A stretch of DNA of 64,000 bases from Protula sp. h YS-2021 (lineage: Eukaryota > Annelida > Polychaeta > Sabellida > Serpulidae), in the NCBI GenBank assembly GCA_949752745.1, contig OX457025.1, positions 53,973,869 to 54,037,868 on the forward strand, given 5' to 3'. The notes under the pieces are model-generated. The model was not told the DNA's origin and ran no database searches. It worked only from the letters and a program-made list of their open reading frames with translations. Both the position numbers and the translations under genes were made by a program. Every line of letters begins with the position of its first letter. The stretch's first letter is position 1. This document shows, piece after piece, positions 1 to 10,293 of the stretch.

Positions 1-100
1 TTTTGTAAAATATGTGCCTGAAGAAGACTGTATCAGTCGAAAATTCGTAAAATATTAAAACATAACACTTAAAGAGACTTTTTTTTAATGCGGCCTCAGA
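1..100 (+). mobile_element. Penelope-like element 3' tail
   Basis: This stretch matches the tail that follows the GIY-YIG reading frame of the Penelope-like element at 31,289-33,050. It includes the block CTGAAGAAGACTG..CAGTCGAAAATTCG near 18-47 and the A-rich run after it. No coding part is present. The same tail, also ending in TGCGGCCTCAGAA, recurs in the same orientation at 10,591-10,725, so both outer edges of the large inverted repeat carry it. Confidence 0.7.
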
Positions 101-107
101 ATATATA

Positions 108-180
<73 letters not shown>
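101..180. repeat. (TA)n microsatellite
   Basis: A nearly pure AT dinucleotide tract. A matching tract sits at the outer end of the right arm (10,491-10,590), so it marks the outer edge of the inverted repeat. Confidence 0.95.
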
Positions 181-181
<1 letters not shown>

Positions 182-875
182 TACTGACCGTAGTTCATTA
201 TGCGATACGATACCATGAGGCGATCGCACTCAAACGCATCGAAACAGTGCCAGTTGCAGAAGCGTTACTCGAAGTCTTCAGTAGAGCCGGATTTCGACGA
301 GAAATACTCAGCGATCAATGCACACAGTTCACTTTTGATTTAATGAAAGAAGTCGAACGCTATACAATCCGAAGTGCAATGGACTATGCGAGCGAATTAA
401 TGGCGTATTAAAGAAGATGTTGTCGCGCATGTGTCTGGGATCGTTACTTACCAGCCGTTTTGTTCACTTATCGCGAAGTACCACAAGCATCTACTGGTTT
501 CTCGCCATTTGAGTTACTGTACGGAAGCAAAATACGTGGACCGTTAGACATTTTGAAAGATATTTGGCTTGAAGAAGATTCCACTAGAGAAGTCCATAGC
601 ACGTACCAGTACATGGCCCATCTGCGAAATCGCCTCGAAGATACATGCTGCGTAGTGCGCAAAAGTTTGATGTCGAATCAAGGCAAATACCGCCACCACT
701 ACGACAAAAGGGCAAAAGACCGCAGATTTGTAGTCGGTCAGAAAGTTTGTCTGCTGCTTCCGACGCAAAGCAATAAATTATTATTGCAGTGGAAAGAGCC
801 CTACAAGATCGCGAATGTCTTGAATCGTGTGTATTATGAAGTGGACATTCATGGATGTCAGAATATAGAATTTGC
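181..875 (+). pseudogene. Gmr1-like Ty3/gypsy integrase relic (left arm)
   Basis: The translation shows the end of the integrase core (EILSDQ block and the NGV motif region) and the downstream GFSPFELLYG, RGPLDILKDIW and YDKRAKDRRFVVGQKV motifs typical of Ty3/gypsy integrases. The longest open stretch is 460-897. The core is frameshifted, with a deletion near 360-410 that removes the stretch before the catalytic Glu region. At about 856-874 it passes into bases identical to the start of the lineage-1 LTR (TGTCAGAATATAG), so a deletion has joined integrase to LTR. The Ngaro-like element then begins at about 883. Inactive. Confidence 0.85.
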
Positions 876-886
876 ATTTTCTGGGA

Positions 887-1760
887 AAGTGGCGTGACTC
901 CATTCTCGGCTTGAAAGGAAAACAGTGGGGCGTTTTCCTGGGCTTCACAGGTTTGAAAGAACTGCTGTAGTGCGGAAACGGGGCCGAACTGAGATTGCGT
1001 TATCCTGGGTATGGGGATCACCAGTGCGCGGGAGAAGTCACGGAGCATTTTTGTACGTTTGACTCCTACTAGAACGCCATCGGAACAGAAGGTTACATCC
1101 TTGCGGCATATATCAGTCCGGAAATCGTGGCTATCCTGCGTACGGGTAAGTAGTGACGTTTTGCGCAGGACGGTAAAAACTCAACCAGGCATGCAGCAGA
1201 AAAACACAAGTCCAATATCTGCGAAAAATCGAGCACTGTGCGAAACTCAGCAGGATATCCAGGTTAAGTGGTAGCTTTTGCCGGGGTGCCGTTCCACGCT
1301 GTGTATCGATGCCTTTCATTAGTGATTTGAGATAGTGGCTATCCTGTAGCGGACTATTGCATCCCAGTTCCAGATGGAGCAGTCTGAGGGCTGATAGGTA
1401 GCATCTAACTGACTGGATCTTAAGCGTGCGGCTAAGGAAACACGTGTAACGTAACAAAGTTATAGTCTGGGCTGGAGCTGGACGCATGCGGAAATAATGG
1501 CAGAAGGCCAGATATGAATTGATGTGGGATGAATACGCTGCGCGGGTGTTTCTGCGAGTGCTCACCTGCGGAGGCTTGCGATTTCACTATCCAGAATCTG
1601 TGTCTGCCGTACCACTCCTGGAACAGAGATGACATAGCGCTGCTTGACATGTGGTAGCCCACATGAGTGAAGCTGACATGTGCTAGTGCATGCGTAGCGT
1701 GCGGGAGGCTGGAAAGCCTCGAGATTGAGTCCGGTAGTTAATTTGCTTTGGTATTTATAT
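887..1760 (-). pseudogene. Ngaro-like tyrosine recombinase relic (left arm)
   Basis: The minus-strand translation carries the recombinase N-terminal domain: the STRRNTRAAY segment, then a helical region with LLRYTCFLSRTL and CYLSALRLLHLELG, then MKGIDTQRGTAPRQKLPL at the start of the catalytic domain. Frames change around 1,310 and 1,590, so it is broken. The box II region (HxxR) seen in the copy at 30,085 lies beyond the truncation. Enzymes of this family insert circular element DNA by strand exchange; this copy cannot be functional. Confidence 0.82.
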
Positions 1761-2250
1761 ATGATGCACAAACTTTAATATGACATTAAACACATAACAG
1801 CATTATATTACACAATATATCCGATGACATAACACTTTTAATCCTTCCCTGGCTCATAGCACAGAGGGTGAACGTATTATCCGTAAATACTTGCACTTTT
1901 CTGGTAGCACAGAGCGGCGCCGAACGGCACAGAGCTAGGTAATCTGCTGTGAGTTCTTTCGTGTTGATATGCTGCTGGGTCATGGTGGGCATGTCGACAG
2001 CCCAGTCGCAATAAAGCCAGTCTATGGCGCTGCTATGGTGCACAAGTACTACGCCGGCGGCAAGCGAACTAGCATCAGTGGTGAAGTGAAAAGCGCGATC
2101 GGGCGCGGCTTTCTCCTGGTCGAAGAAGCACGTACCGTTGAAAGAGGCGCAAAGCACGTTGAGCGTGGCTAGGTCGCGGCAAGCATCTGCGTTGATGCGT
2201 ATGCGATGGTGAGCGTGGCGAAGTGAAGTCATTAGTACGATGACAACGTG
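1761..2250 (-). pseudogene. Ngaro-like RNase H relic (left arm)
   Basis: An open stretch at 2,232-1,786 contains the acidic motifs TTDASS, NTKELTADY and VFTDNTF, matching the D-E-D pattern of RNase H. The domain would remove RNA from the element's RNA/DNA hybrid. It lies between reverse transcriptase and recombinase, as in DIRS-order elements. It is closely similar to the right-arm copy at 7,799-8,390. Confidence 0.85.
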
Positions 2251-2254
2251 TACG

Positions 2255-2650
2255 ACACGAGCTATTCAGTTAAGTTTTCCCAGGAGGCTCTGGAGATCAC
2301 GTTTGGAGACACGTTTGTTATCCTTATTGGCGTATCGCGTGACTGTGGATTGCGTAGCGTAAGTTTATCTGTAGGGATTGAGAGTGAGCATTCAGTTGCA
2401 TTGATGGTCATTCCCAGAAACGTGAGCCTGTGTGTTGGGGAGATGCATTTCTCCCAGTTGATTGTGAAGCCCAGCGAACTGAGAACGTGAATCAGGTAGC
2501 GCATGGCTTTGAGTGCGTCTTGATACGTTTCCGCTGTGATGAAAAATTCGTCCAAGTAGCATGTAACTGCCTTGACACCCTGCTTCTGGGGCATGCGAAT
2601 CTGGAGTTGGGGAGGTTGCAGTTTCTGCGTGAGTTGAAGTTGCGGCAAAT
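2255..2650 (-). pseudogene. Ngaro-like reverse transcriptase relic, C-terminal part (left arm)
   Basis: The translation includes VTCYLDEFFI, the catalytic box, where YLDD would be expected, followed by the INWEKC and RLTFLGMTIN motifs. The N-terminal half of the domain is missing: right-arm bases 6,857-7,412 have no counterpart here, and the join at about 2,592-2,596 uses a short CGCA match, as in microhomology-mediated deletion. As a result gag and RT are joined in one frame. Confidence 0.82.
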
Positions 2651-3469
2651 CTCTTTGCCACTGGGATCCCTAGGGCCTTCTACACGGGGGGCGTTTGGCT
2701 GTCTGCTCATATTGGTGCCCTGGAACCGTACATTGTTTTTCTGAAAACGGGTGGAAAAAACGCACATTCCAAGTAGATAGGTATCGTCATCACCCCAGCG
2801 AACCTGACCTGAATAGACCCGCTGCCTGTATTCATAGTTATAGCGCATGCAGCTAGCGATCGGATAGTGTTCGCACATGTCCGCGAACTTAATTGCGTGA
2901 AGGTTATACCTGTCGCGCTCATCCTGGGAGTGAAGTTGACCGGCCCGTGTTAGGGCGTCGTAAATCCGAGCGTGCCCTTTGATCCATTGCCTCAATGTGG
3001 TTTCCTCTGGCTTGATGTGCTTTGCCGTGCTAGTGAGAACAATTTTCGTTTCGCCACTTGCCGAAATAACCGTCTCTGTGCCCTGGCTGCCAAGAAAAGA
3101 GTTGCATAAACTTGATTAAGGGGCGGGTCTTACCTACTGGCTTCGCTGTAAGCCAGGGGTCGTCTTCTGGTGCGCCCTTGCGACGTCTGCGGTCTGTCGT
3201 TCGTGGAAAATTTCTCAATTATATCCGAAGTAGGACTTTGAGCTGGGAGTATCAGATTTACCTTCTCTTAGGTCCGCGATAGCGGCTTGGAGGGCTTTCT
3301 GTTGCCCCAGGGACAGCTTTAGTGCCTTGATTACATCAATGTACGCAACCGTGTCTATTGAGATAAACTCCTCATTTACGAGGGCATGCACTGTAGTATC
3401 CAGGAGGTGCTTAGACTTTGCCCATGTTTTTAGTTCTTTAATTGATTTGTCTATACTTTCCTGATCCAT
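2651..3469 (-). pseudogene. Ngaro-like gag relic (left arm)
   Basis: There are two open blocks: an N-terminal one at 3,469-3,215 starting MDQESIDKSIKEL, and a C-terminal one at 2,995-2,651 starting MRQWIKGHARIYD and running into KEICRNFNSRRNC, the start of a cysteine-rich zinc motif. The second half of that motif, present in the right arm, is lost in the deletion. The frame is shifted between the blocks near 3,040-3,220. Role by family: RNA-packaging structural protein. Confidence 0.75.
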
Positions 3470-3474
3470 GACTG

Positions 3475-4140
3475 GCGTCTTATAAGTTTATTATTGTTAC
3501 AATTGTTTTAATTAACAAGTATTATCCACACTAGAAAAACAGTAATGTAATAAGAAAACCCCAGTTATCCATTAATTTACAATACTTTCTCCTGGTTCTT
3601 GTTTTAATATGTATCCATCTCATATCATTTATGCCCTCTTGATTATTTTTTCAATCCTCAATTTCAGTCCTTAATTTACATTGATTTCTAAGTCTTTTTT
3701 TTTAAGTTGATGCTTTTCTGCTATTTTTCAAGCGCTTGCTTGTATTTTGCTCTTTACTGCTTCATGCTGCAATTGCTAATGAGCTCCAAGAGGGGTGCTG
3801 GCGTAAAACTTCCTGAAGGAAGTAAGCTAAGCTCCTGCGAATCAAAGAAAAATGGGCCAATAGTAGGGTTGCTTTTTAGAGAAACTGTTGATGGGGCGAG
3901 AGTGAAGCTATCTTGTATACTGATGCAGAGGGCAAGTTGATTACAATTAGCGAATTGACACTAATCCCAGACGAGGCACAATGTCTGGCACTGTTAACCC
4001 TTGACTGTTACGCTGCTACAAGTTCATTGCAATTAACAAGTTGACACTAAAAACCCCAGATGAAACACATTCTCTGGGGAACTGCTAACCCCATGGGGGC
4101 GGCAATGTCTTCAAACTATGAGTTTAAACTTAAATAACAA
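3475..4140 (-). repeat. Ngaro-like A1 terminal repeat and leader (left arm)
   Basis: Non-coding DNA upstream of gag on the minus strand. It matches 5,303-5,970 of the right arm in inverse orientation, and its outer part matches the A2 repeat at 30,494-30,984. It has two imperfect internal subrepeats, each with GTCTGGG, a GTGTCAACTTGTTAATTGCAAT-like block and a GACTTG end, followed by AAGTTTTACGCCAGCACC. It probably holds the promoter, but no TATA box stands out. Confidence 0.75.
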
Positions 4141-4151
4141 TTTATTATCCT

Positions 4152-5150
4152 AGAAATGGTGCTGACATCCAATTGAAGCGAATTGTGCCCCGACGACGCT
4201 GCATGCAATAGTGATGTCTTTGCTCACGAATCCATTGTCGGTGGACATTTAGCGGCAAAGAAGACAACGGATCGCATAACGTCGAATTTCCACTGGCCGG
4301 GAATAACTGCCAAGTCATGCGACGTGGATCAACAAACTGGACGCATTAGCAAAGTGCCACCAATGGAAATGCCTCTGATCGACACGCCGTTGAAAAGAGT
4401 CGCAGTTGACCTAATTGTACAAATAACGCCAATTGCTAAAAGCGGCAACCGTAATATACTGACCGTCGTGGATTATGCGACACGATACCCTGAGGCGATC
4501 GCACTCAAACGCATCGAAGCAGTGCCATCTGCAGAAGTCTTCAGTAGAGCTGGATTTCCACGAGAAATACTCAGCGATCAAGACACACAGTTCACTTTGG
4601 ATTTAATGAAAGAAGTCGCACGGCTCCTTTCAATAAAGCAACTATTCACTACGAAATACAATCTGAAGTGTAATGGACTATGCAAGCGAATTAATGGCGT
4701 ATTAAAGAAGATGTTGTCTTGCACGTTAGCGAACAAAAGTCTGGGGTCGTTACTTAACAGCTGTTATGTTCGCTTATCGCGAAGTACCGTAAGCATCTAC
4801 TGGTTTCTCGCCATTTGAGTTACTTTATGGAAGCAAAGTACGTGGCCCGTTAGACATTTTGAAAGATATTTGGCTTGAAGAAGGTTCCACTAGAGAAGTT
4901 AGCACGTACCAGTACATCGCCCATCTGCGAAATCGCCTCGAAGATATATGCTGCGTAGCGCGCAAAAGTTTGATGGCGAATCAAGGCAATTACCGCCACC
5001 ACTAAAACAAAAGGGCAAAAAGACCGCAGATTTGTAGTGGGTCAGAAAGTTTGTCTGCTGCTTCCGAAGCAAAGCAATGAATTATTATTGCAGTGGAAAG
5101 AGCCCTACAAGATCGCGAAAGTCTTGAATCGTGGATTATGCTTAATCTTT
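4152..5150 (+). pseudogene. Gmr1-like integrase relic in the spacer of the inverted repeat
   Basis: It reads from the N-terminal zinc region (HESIVGGHLAAKK, SCDVDQQ) through the core. AVDLI and LSDQDTQFT carry the first two catalytic Asp residues. The Glu position, in NGLCERING of sister copies, is NGLCKRING here, so the third acidic residue is lost. Further on, GSKVRGPLDIL and VGQKVCLLLP continue in shifted frames. A short deletion after PGIT removes part of the zinc knuckle. Inactive. Confidence 0.85.
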
Positions 5151-5189
5151 GCTAATGCATCCAGTTTGTTGATCCACGTCCACCGACAA

Positions 5190-5297
5190 TGGAAAATGTC
5201 CACCGACAATGGATTCGTGAGCAAAGACATCACTATTGCATGCAGCGTCGTCGGGGCACAATTTGCTTCAATTGGATGTCAGCACCATTTCTAGGAA
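5190..5297 (-). pseudogene. Inverted integrase N-terminal fragment at inner end of right arm
   Basis: On the minus strand this repeats the DNA of 4,152-4,260 (the HESIVGG region), so the inner ends of the two arms face each other across the spacer. A short direct repeat, GTCCACCGACAATGG, occurs twice at about 5,168-5,205, which may mark the rearrangement join. Confidence 0.75.
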
Positions 5298-5302
5298 AAT
5301 AA

Positions 5303-5971
5303 ATTGTTATTTTAGTTTAAACTCATAGTTTGAAGACATTGCCGCCCCATTGGGTTAGCAGTTCCCCAGAGAGTGTGTTTCGTCTGGGGTTTTGGTGTCA
5401 ACTTGTTAATTGCAATGAACTTGTAGCAGCGTAACAGTCAAGGGTTAACAGTGCCAGACATTGTGTCTCGCCTGGGATTTGTGTCAATTCGCTAATTGCA
5501 ATCAACTTGCCCTCTGCATCAGTATACAAGATAGCTTCACTCTCGCCCCATCAACAGTTTCTCTAAAAAGCTGCCCTACTATTGGCCCATTTTTCTTTGA
5601 TTGGCAGGAGCTTAGCTTATTTCCTTCAGGAAGTTTTACGCCAGCACCCCTCTTGGAGCTCATTAGCAATTGCAGCATGAAGCAGTAAAGAGCAAAATAC
5701 AAGCAAGCGCTTGAAAAATAGCAGAAAAGCATCAACTTAAAAAAAGACTTAGAAATCAATGTAAATTAAGGGCTGAAATTAAGGATTCAAAAAAATAATC
5801 AAGAGGGCATAAATGATATGAGATGGATACATATTAAAACAAGAACCAGGAGAAAGTATTGTAAATTAATGGATAACTGGGTTTTTCTTATTACACTACT
5901 GTTTTTCTAGTGTAGATAATACTTGTTAATTAAAACAATTGTGACAATAATAATCTTATAAGACGCCAGTC
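5303..5971 (+). repeat. Ngaro-like A1 terminal repeat and leader (right arm)
   Basis: Bases 5,303-5,730 match the A2 repeat at 30,494-30,984: the GTTATTTTAG start, GAAGACATTG, two TGCAAT-centred subrepeats, and GCAAGCGCTTGAAAAAT near the end. The rest, to the gag ATG at 5,972, is an AT-rich leader. In Ngaro/PAT-type elements A1 and A2 are the two copies of one half of the split direct repeat. Confidence 0.8.
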
Positions 5972-6910
5972 ATGGATCAGGAAAGTATAGACAAATCAAT
6001 TAAAGAACTAAAAACATGGGCAAAGTCTAAGCACCTCCCGGATACTACAGTGCATGCCTTCGTAAATGAGGAGTTTATCTCAATAGACACGGTTGCGTAC
6101 ATTGATGTAATCAAGGCACTAAAGCTGTCCCTGGGGCAACAGAAAGCCCTCCAAGCCGCTATTGCGGACCTAAGAGAAGGTAAATCCGATACTTCCAGCT
6201 CAAAGTCAGGCCCTACTTCGGATATAATTGAGAAATTTTCCACGAACGACAGACTGCAGACGTCGCAAGGGCGCACCAGAAGACGACCCCTGGCTTACAG
6301 CGAGGCCAGTAGGTAAGACCCGCCCCTTATTCATGCAAGTTTTTGCAACTCTTTTCTTGGCAGCCAGGGCACAGAGACGGTTATTTCGGCAAGTGGCGAA
6401 ACGAAAATTGTTCTCACTAGCACGGCAAAGCACATCAAGCCAGAGGAAACCACATTGAGGCAATGGATCAAAGGGCACGCTCGGATTTACGACGCCCTAA
6501 CGCGGGCCGGTCAACTTCACTCCCAGGATGAGCGCGACAGGTATAACCTTCACGCAATTAAGTTCGCGGACATGTGCGAACACTATCCGATCGCTAGCTG
6601 CATGCGCTATAACTATGAATACAGGCAGCGGGTCCATTCAGGTCAGGTTCGCTGGGCTGATGACGATACCTATCTACTTGGAGTGTGCGTTTTTTCCACC
6701 CGTTTTCAGAAAAACAATGTACGGTTCCAGGGCACCAATATGAGCAGACAGCCAAACGCCCCCCGTGTAGAAGGCCCTAGGGATCCCAGTGGCAAAGAGA
6801 TTTGCCGCAACTTCAACTCACGCAGAAACTGCAACCTCCCCAACTCCAGATTCGCACACGTATGCAGCAAGTGCTTCAAAAACCACCCAGAATACATGTA
6901 TCAAGACTAG
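5972..6910 (+). pseudogene. Ngaro-like gag (right arm)
   Basis: Starts at ATG 5,972 (MDQESIDKSIKEL), the first ATG after the leader. The N-terminal block of about 85 residues ends in a Ser-rich stretch. The frame then changes once, and a second block, 6,455-6,910, carries MRQWIKGHARIYD and ends in a Cys-rich motif (CRNFNSRRNCN..HVCSKCFKNHPEY) of the zinc-finger type found in DIRS-order Gag proteins. Role by family: binds and packages the RNA. One frameshift near 6,230-6,450 breaks it. Confidence 0.78.
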
Positions 6911-7744
6911 GGGCGCGCTGTCTCTAGCCTGCTTACGGATAAAATTGATGAATGGACACGACAACTAGAAACGGACAAGGACAAAGTTTTTCTGCTTAAC
7001 GGTTTACAAAATGGCTTCGACATTATTAACACAGATACGGATACGTTTTACCCGCGGAAACGCCCAACAACCGCCGTGCAAAAGGACAATGACGAAATCA
7101 GGCTGATACACGATTGTTCACAGCCCGAAGGCACATCAATCAACTCACATGCGACGCCTGTCAAGCACTCATTCACGTCTGTGGATACAGCTGTAGGTAT
7201 TACGGGAAAGAACTTTTTATGGCAAAGGTGGATTGAAATCAGCCTACCGACATGTACCTCTAAGCGAATTCTCACAACGCTTCACCGGCCAGAAGTGGCA
7301 GTTTCAATGAGATAACCATTACACTTACCTCGTGGATACTCGGTTGCCTTTCAGGGCCTTGCTTAGCGGCTTAGCGTCGGCATTTTTCACAGGATTACGC
7401 AGAGTGTATGCCGCATGCCCCAGAAGCAGGGTGTCAAGGCAGTTACATGCTACTTGGACGAATTTTTCATCACAGCGGAAACGTATCAAGACGCACTCAA
7501 AGCCATGCGCTACTTGATTCACGTTCTCAGTTCGCTAGGCTCCACAATCAACTGGGAGAAATGCATCTCCCCAACACACAGGCTCACGTTTCTGGGAATG
7601 ACCATCAATGCAACTGAATGCTCACTCTCAATCCCTACAGATAAACTTCACGCTACGCAATCCACAGTCACGCGATACGCCAATAAGGATAACAAACGTG
7701 TCTCCAAACGCGATCTCCAGAGCCTCCTGGGAAAACTTAACTGA
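6911..7744 (+). pseudogene. Ngaro-like reverse transcriptase (right arm)
   Basis: The N-terminal part carries RLIHDCSQPEGTSIN, the conserved start of the fingers in this RT group. The middle is frameshifted between about 7,200 and 7,410. From 7,415 an open stretch has VTCYLDEFFI (catalytic box, Glu for the second Asp), INWEKC and RLTFLGMTIN. Spacing to RNase H is about 55 bp. The YLDE change occurs in both arms, so it predates the inverted duplication or reflects the source element. Confidence 0.83.
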
Positions 7745-7798
7745 ATAGCTCGTGTCGTACAAGTTGTACGACCCGCCACGCGACGTCTTATCGTACTA

Positions 7799-8390
7799 AT
7801 GACTTCACTTCGCCACGCTCACCATCGCATATGCATCAACGCAGATGCTCGCCGCGACGTAGCCACGCTCAACGTGCTTTGCGCCTCTTTCAACGGTACG
7901 TGCTTCTTCGACCAGGAGAAAGCCGCGCCCGATCGCGCTTTTCACTTTGCCACTGATGCTAGTTCGCTTGCCACCGGCGCAGTACTTGTGCACCATAGCA
8001 GCGCCATAGACTGGCTTTATTGCGACTGGGCTGTCGACATGCCCACCATGACCCAGCAGCATATCAACACGAAAGAACTCACAGCAGAATACCTAGCTCT
8101 GTGCCGTTCGGCGCCGCTCTGTGCTACCAGAAAAGTGCAAGTATTTACGGATAATACGTTCACCCTCTGTGCTATGAACCAGGGAAGGGTTAAAAGTGTT
8201 ATGTCATCGGATATATTGTGTAATATAATGCTGTTATGTGTTAAATGTCATATTAAAGTTTGTGCATCATATATAAATACCAAAGCAAATAAACTACCGG
8301 ATTCAATCTCGAGGCTTTCCAGCCTCCCGCACGCTACGCATGCACTAGCACATGTCAGCTTCACTCATGTGGGCTACCACATGTCAAGCA
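7799..8390 (+). pseudogene. Ngaro-like RNase H (right arm)
   Basis: This is the first part of a 266-codon open frame (7,799-8,599). The motifs ATDASS, NTKELTAEY, VFTDNTF and NKLPDSISRL supply the acidic residues of RNase H in order. The frame runs on past the domain into the recombinase region, but out of the recombinase frame, so the junction with the next domain is damaged. No methyltransferase-like domain follows. Confidence 0.85.
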
Positions 8391-9150
8391 GCGCTATGTC
8401 ATCTCTGTTCCAGGAGTGGTACGGCAGACACAGATTCTGGATAGTGAAATCGCAAGCCTCCGCAGGTCAGCACTCGGAGAAACACCCGCGCAGCGTATTC
8501 AACCCACATCAATTCATATCTGGCCTTCTGCCATTATTTCCGCATGCGTCCAGCTCCAGCCCAGACTATAACTTTGTTACGTTACACGTGTTTCCTTAGC
8601 CGCACGCTTAAGATCCAGTCAGTTAGATGCTACCTATCAGCCCTCAGACTGCTCCATCTGGAACTGGGATTCAATAATCCGCTACAGGATAACCACTATC
8701 TAAAATCACTAATGAAAGGCATCGATACACAGCGTGGAACGGCACCCCGGCAAAAGCTACCACTTACTCTGGATATCCTGCTGAGTCTCCGCACAGTGCT
8801 CGATTTTTCGCAGACATTGGACTTGTGTTTTTCTGCTGCATGCCTGGTTGAGTTTTTACCGTCCTGCGCAAAACGTCACTACTTACCCGTACGCAGGATA
8901 GCCACGATTTCCGGACTGATTTATGCCGCAAGGATGTAACCTTCTGTTCCGATGGCGTTCTAGTAAGCGTCAAACGTACAAAAACGCTCCGTGACTTCTC
9001 CCGCGCACTGGTGATCCCCATACCCAGGATAACGCAATCTCAGCTCTGCCTCGTTTCCGCGCTACAGCAGCTCTTTGGAACCTGTGAAGCCTAGGAAAAC
9101 GCCCCACTGTTTTCCTTTCAAGCCGAGAATGGAGTCACGCCACTTTCCCA
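8391..9150 (+). pseudogene. Ngaro-like tyrosine recombinase (right arm), truncated
   Basis: The N-terminal helical domain is spread over two frames. From 8,544 the frame shows LLRYTCFLSRTL, CYLSALRLLHLELG, MKGIDTQRGTAPRQKL and LDILLSLRT, and then degenerates. The loop FLRKSSLL, which holds the box I Arg in the copy at 29,636, is mutated here to FLPSCAKRH by a frameshift. Sequence after 9,151 (box II and the nucleophilic Tyr) is deleted. Confidence 0.8.
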
Positions 9151-9151
9151 G

Positions 9152-9568
9152 AAAATGCAAATTCTATTTTCTGACATCCATGAATGTCCACTTCATAATC
9201 CACACGATTCAAGACATTCGCGATCTTGTAGGGCTCTTACCACTGCAATAATAATGTATTGCTTTGCGTCGGAAGCAGCAGACAAACTTTCTGACCGACT
9301 ACAAATCTGCGGTCTACAGATGGGCGATGTACTGGTTCATGCTAAGGACTTCTCTAGTGGAATCTTCTTCAAGCCAAATATCTTTCAAAATGTTTAACGG
9401 GCCACGTACTTTGCTTCCGTACAGTAACTCAAATGGCGAGAAACCAGTAGATGCTTGTGGTACTTCGCGATAAGTGAACAAAACGGCTGGTAAGTAACGA
9501 TCCCAGACACATGCGCGACAACATCTTCTTTAATACGCCATTAATTCGCTCGCATAGTCCATTGCACT
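9152..9568 (-). pseudogene. Gmr1-like integrase C-terminal relic (right arm, part 1)
   Basis: The minus-strand translation mirrors 181-875: fragments of the VGQKV...LLQWK region and the GFSPFELLYG, RGPLDILKDIW block. At 9,569-9,579 lies the target duplication of the C/G-rich transposon, which splits this relic in two. Confidence 0.83.
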
Positions 9569-9584
9569 TCGGACTGTATGGGAA

Positions 9585-9708
9585 CAGGCCCAAACCCCCC
9601 CCCCCGACCGAAACCCCCCGGCCCTAACCCCCCCGTCAAACCCCCCCCCGACTAAAACCCCCCGGCGGCCTAAACCCCCCGACCCCAAACCCCCCGGTTC
9701 TCAGGTCT
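9585..9708 (+). repeat. Left C-rich terminal inverted repeat
   Basis: Six or more runs of 6-11 C separated by short A/G spacers, beginning AGGCCCAA and ending GGTTCTCA. The complementary strand has enough G-runs to form G-quadruplexes in principle. It contains CCCTAA once, but this is not telomeric repeat. Confidence 0.92.
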
Positions 9709-10029
9709 ATTTTATATTTTGTAATTGCGATACATCCACGTTGTTAATTACACTTCAAATGCCAATTGAAGAGACCACACGGCGTTTAAAATTGCAATTT
9801 CCTAACCACTAACATCCATTGATGATAGCACTCAGTTTTTGAAATTGCAATTGCTCTTGCGATTGATGAGTGTGTACACTTAAAAATTGCAATTCATATG
9901 TCGGTTGCGAGGTCAGTCGAGTTTACAAATTACGATTTCTCTTGCGGTAGATGTGACTCATATCCACTGTGATTCACTTGAATGGGTAATTTAGTGACCC
10001 AGATTGCTGTGAAAAATCATGCTACCATC

Positions 10030-10158
10030 ATGGAACACATCACACCTGCTAAAGGGAATACAAAGATATTGTACCAAGGGCATTTGTACGTAAAGCAAAA
10101 AAATCTAGCAAATGGCTATGTTTCGTACGAGTGCGAAAAGAGGCGCCAGAACAAATAA
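10030..10158 (+). pseudogene. FLYWCH zinc-finger N-terminal half (42 codons)
   Basis: The frame ATG 10,030 to TAA 10,156-10,158 carries ILYQGHLYVKQKN, NGYVSYECEKRRQNK. This fits the FLYWCH pattern: an aromatic-rich first strand, a Lys/Asn-Gly turn, then [WY]xCxxRR with the first zinc Cys. The second Cys and the His-x-His half are missing. The ATG context (ACCATCATGG) is close to a eukaryotic start consensus, but the product would be a partial domain. It is similar in kind to the longer finger at 62,675-62,896. Confidence 0.7.
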
Positions 10159-10175
10159 TCATTACACATTTTCTT

Positions 10176-10293
10176 TGAGAACGGGGAGGTTTTGGGTCGG
10201 GGGTTAAGGCCTCCGTGGGGTTTTAGTCGGGGGGGGGGGTTTGACGGGGGGGTTAGGGCCGGGGGGTTTCGGTCGGGGGGGGGGGGTTGGGCC
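10176..10293 (-). repeat. Right G-rich terminal inverted repeat
   Basis: Reverse complement of 9,585-9,708 with small differences in run length and a few substitutions (for example CGGAGG against GGCGGC). It ends TTGGGCCT just before the target duplication. Confidence 0.92.

Larger units (their letters stand above)
883..4140 (-). mobile_element. Ngaro-like (DIRS-order) retrotransposon, left copy
   Basis: On the minus strand the order is A1 leader (4,140-3,475), gag, reverse transcriptase, RNase H, tyrosine recombinase. This is the order of DIRS-order elements, which integrate with a tyrosine recombinase instead of a DDE integrase. No methyltransferase-like domain is seen between RNase H and recombinase, which favours the Ngaro branch over DIRS1. 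The 3' end is truncated at 883, before the B1-A2-B2 repeats seen at 30,281-31,288. Inserted in Gmr1-like pol. Confidence 0.85.
181..4260. repeat. Left arm of large imperfect inverted repeat
   Basis: Read on the opposite strand, this arm matches 5,190-10,490. It contains the same integrase flank, the same Ngaro-like element and the same inner integrase N-terminal fragment. The arms differ by point changes, by a 719-bp transposon present only in the right arm, and by about 556 bp (6,857-7,412 of the right arm) missing from the left at about 2,592. The central spacer is about 0.93 kb. Confidence 0.9.
5303..9151 (+). mobile_element. Ngaro-like retrotransposon, right copy (most complete coding region)
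   Basis: The plus-strand order is A1 (5,303-5,730), leader, gag (5,972-6,910), RT (6,911-7,744), RNase H (7,799-8,390), tyrosine recombinase (8,391-9,150). It is truncated at 9,151, at the same base as the left copy, and then joined to Gmr1-like LTR/integrase DNA on the minus strand. It lacks B1-A2-B2. Frames are broken in RT and recombinase. With the 3' end at 30,281-31,288 it gives the full architecture of the family. Confidence 0.87.

Noticed and set aside
584..1048. Minus-strand frame of about 150 codons antisense to integrase
   Set aside because: It is the shadow of the integrase and recombinase relics and has no family motif.
4152..5150. Envelope gene or infectious retrovirus
   Set aside because: No envelope-like frame (signal peptide, fusion or membrane segments) was found in any LTR element here; all fit retrotransposons.
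9585..9708. Telomere-like repeat (CCCTAA-type) suspected from C-runs
   Set aside because: CCCTAA occurs once, run lengths vary, and the block has an inverted partner with a target duplication, so it is a transposon end.
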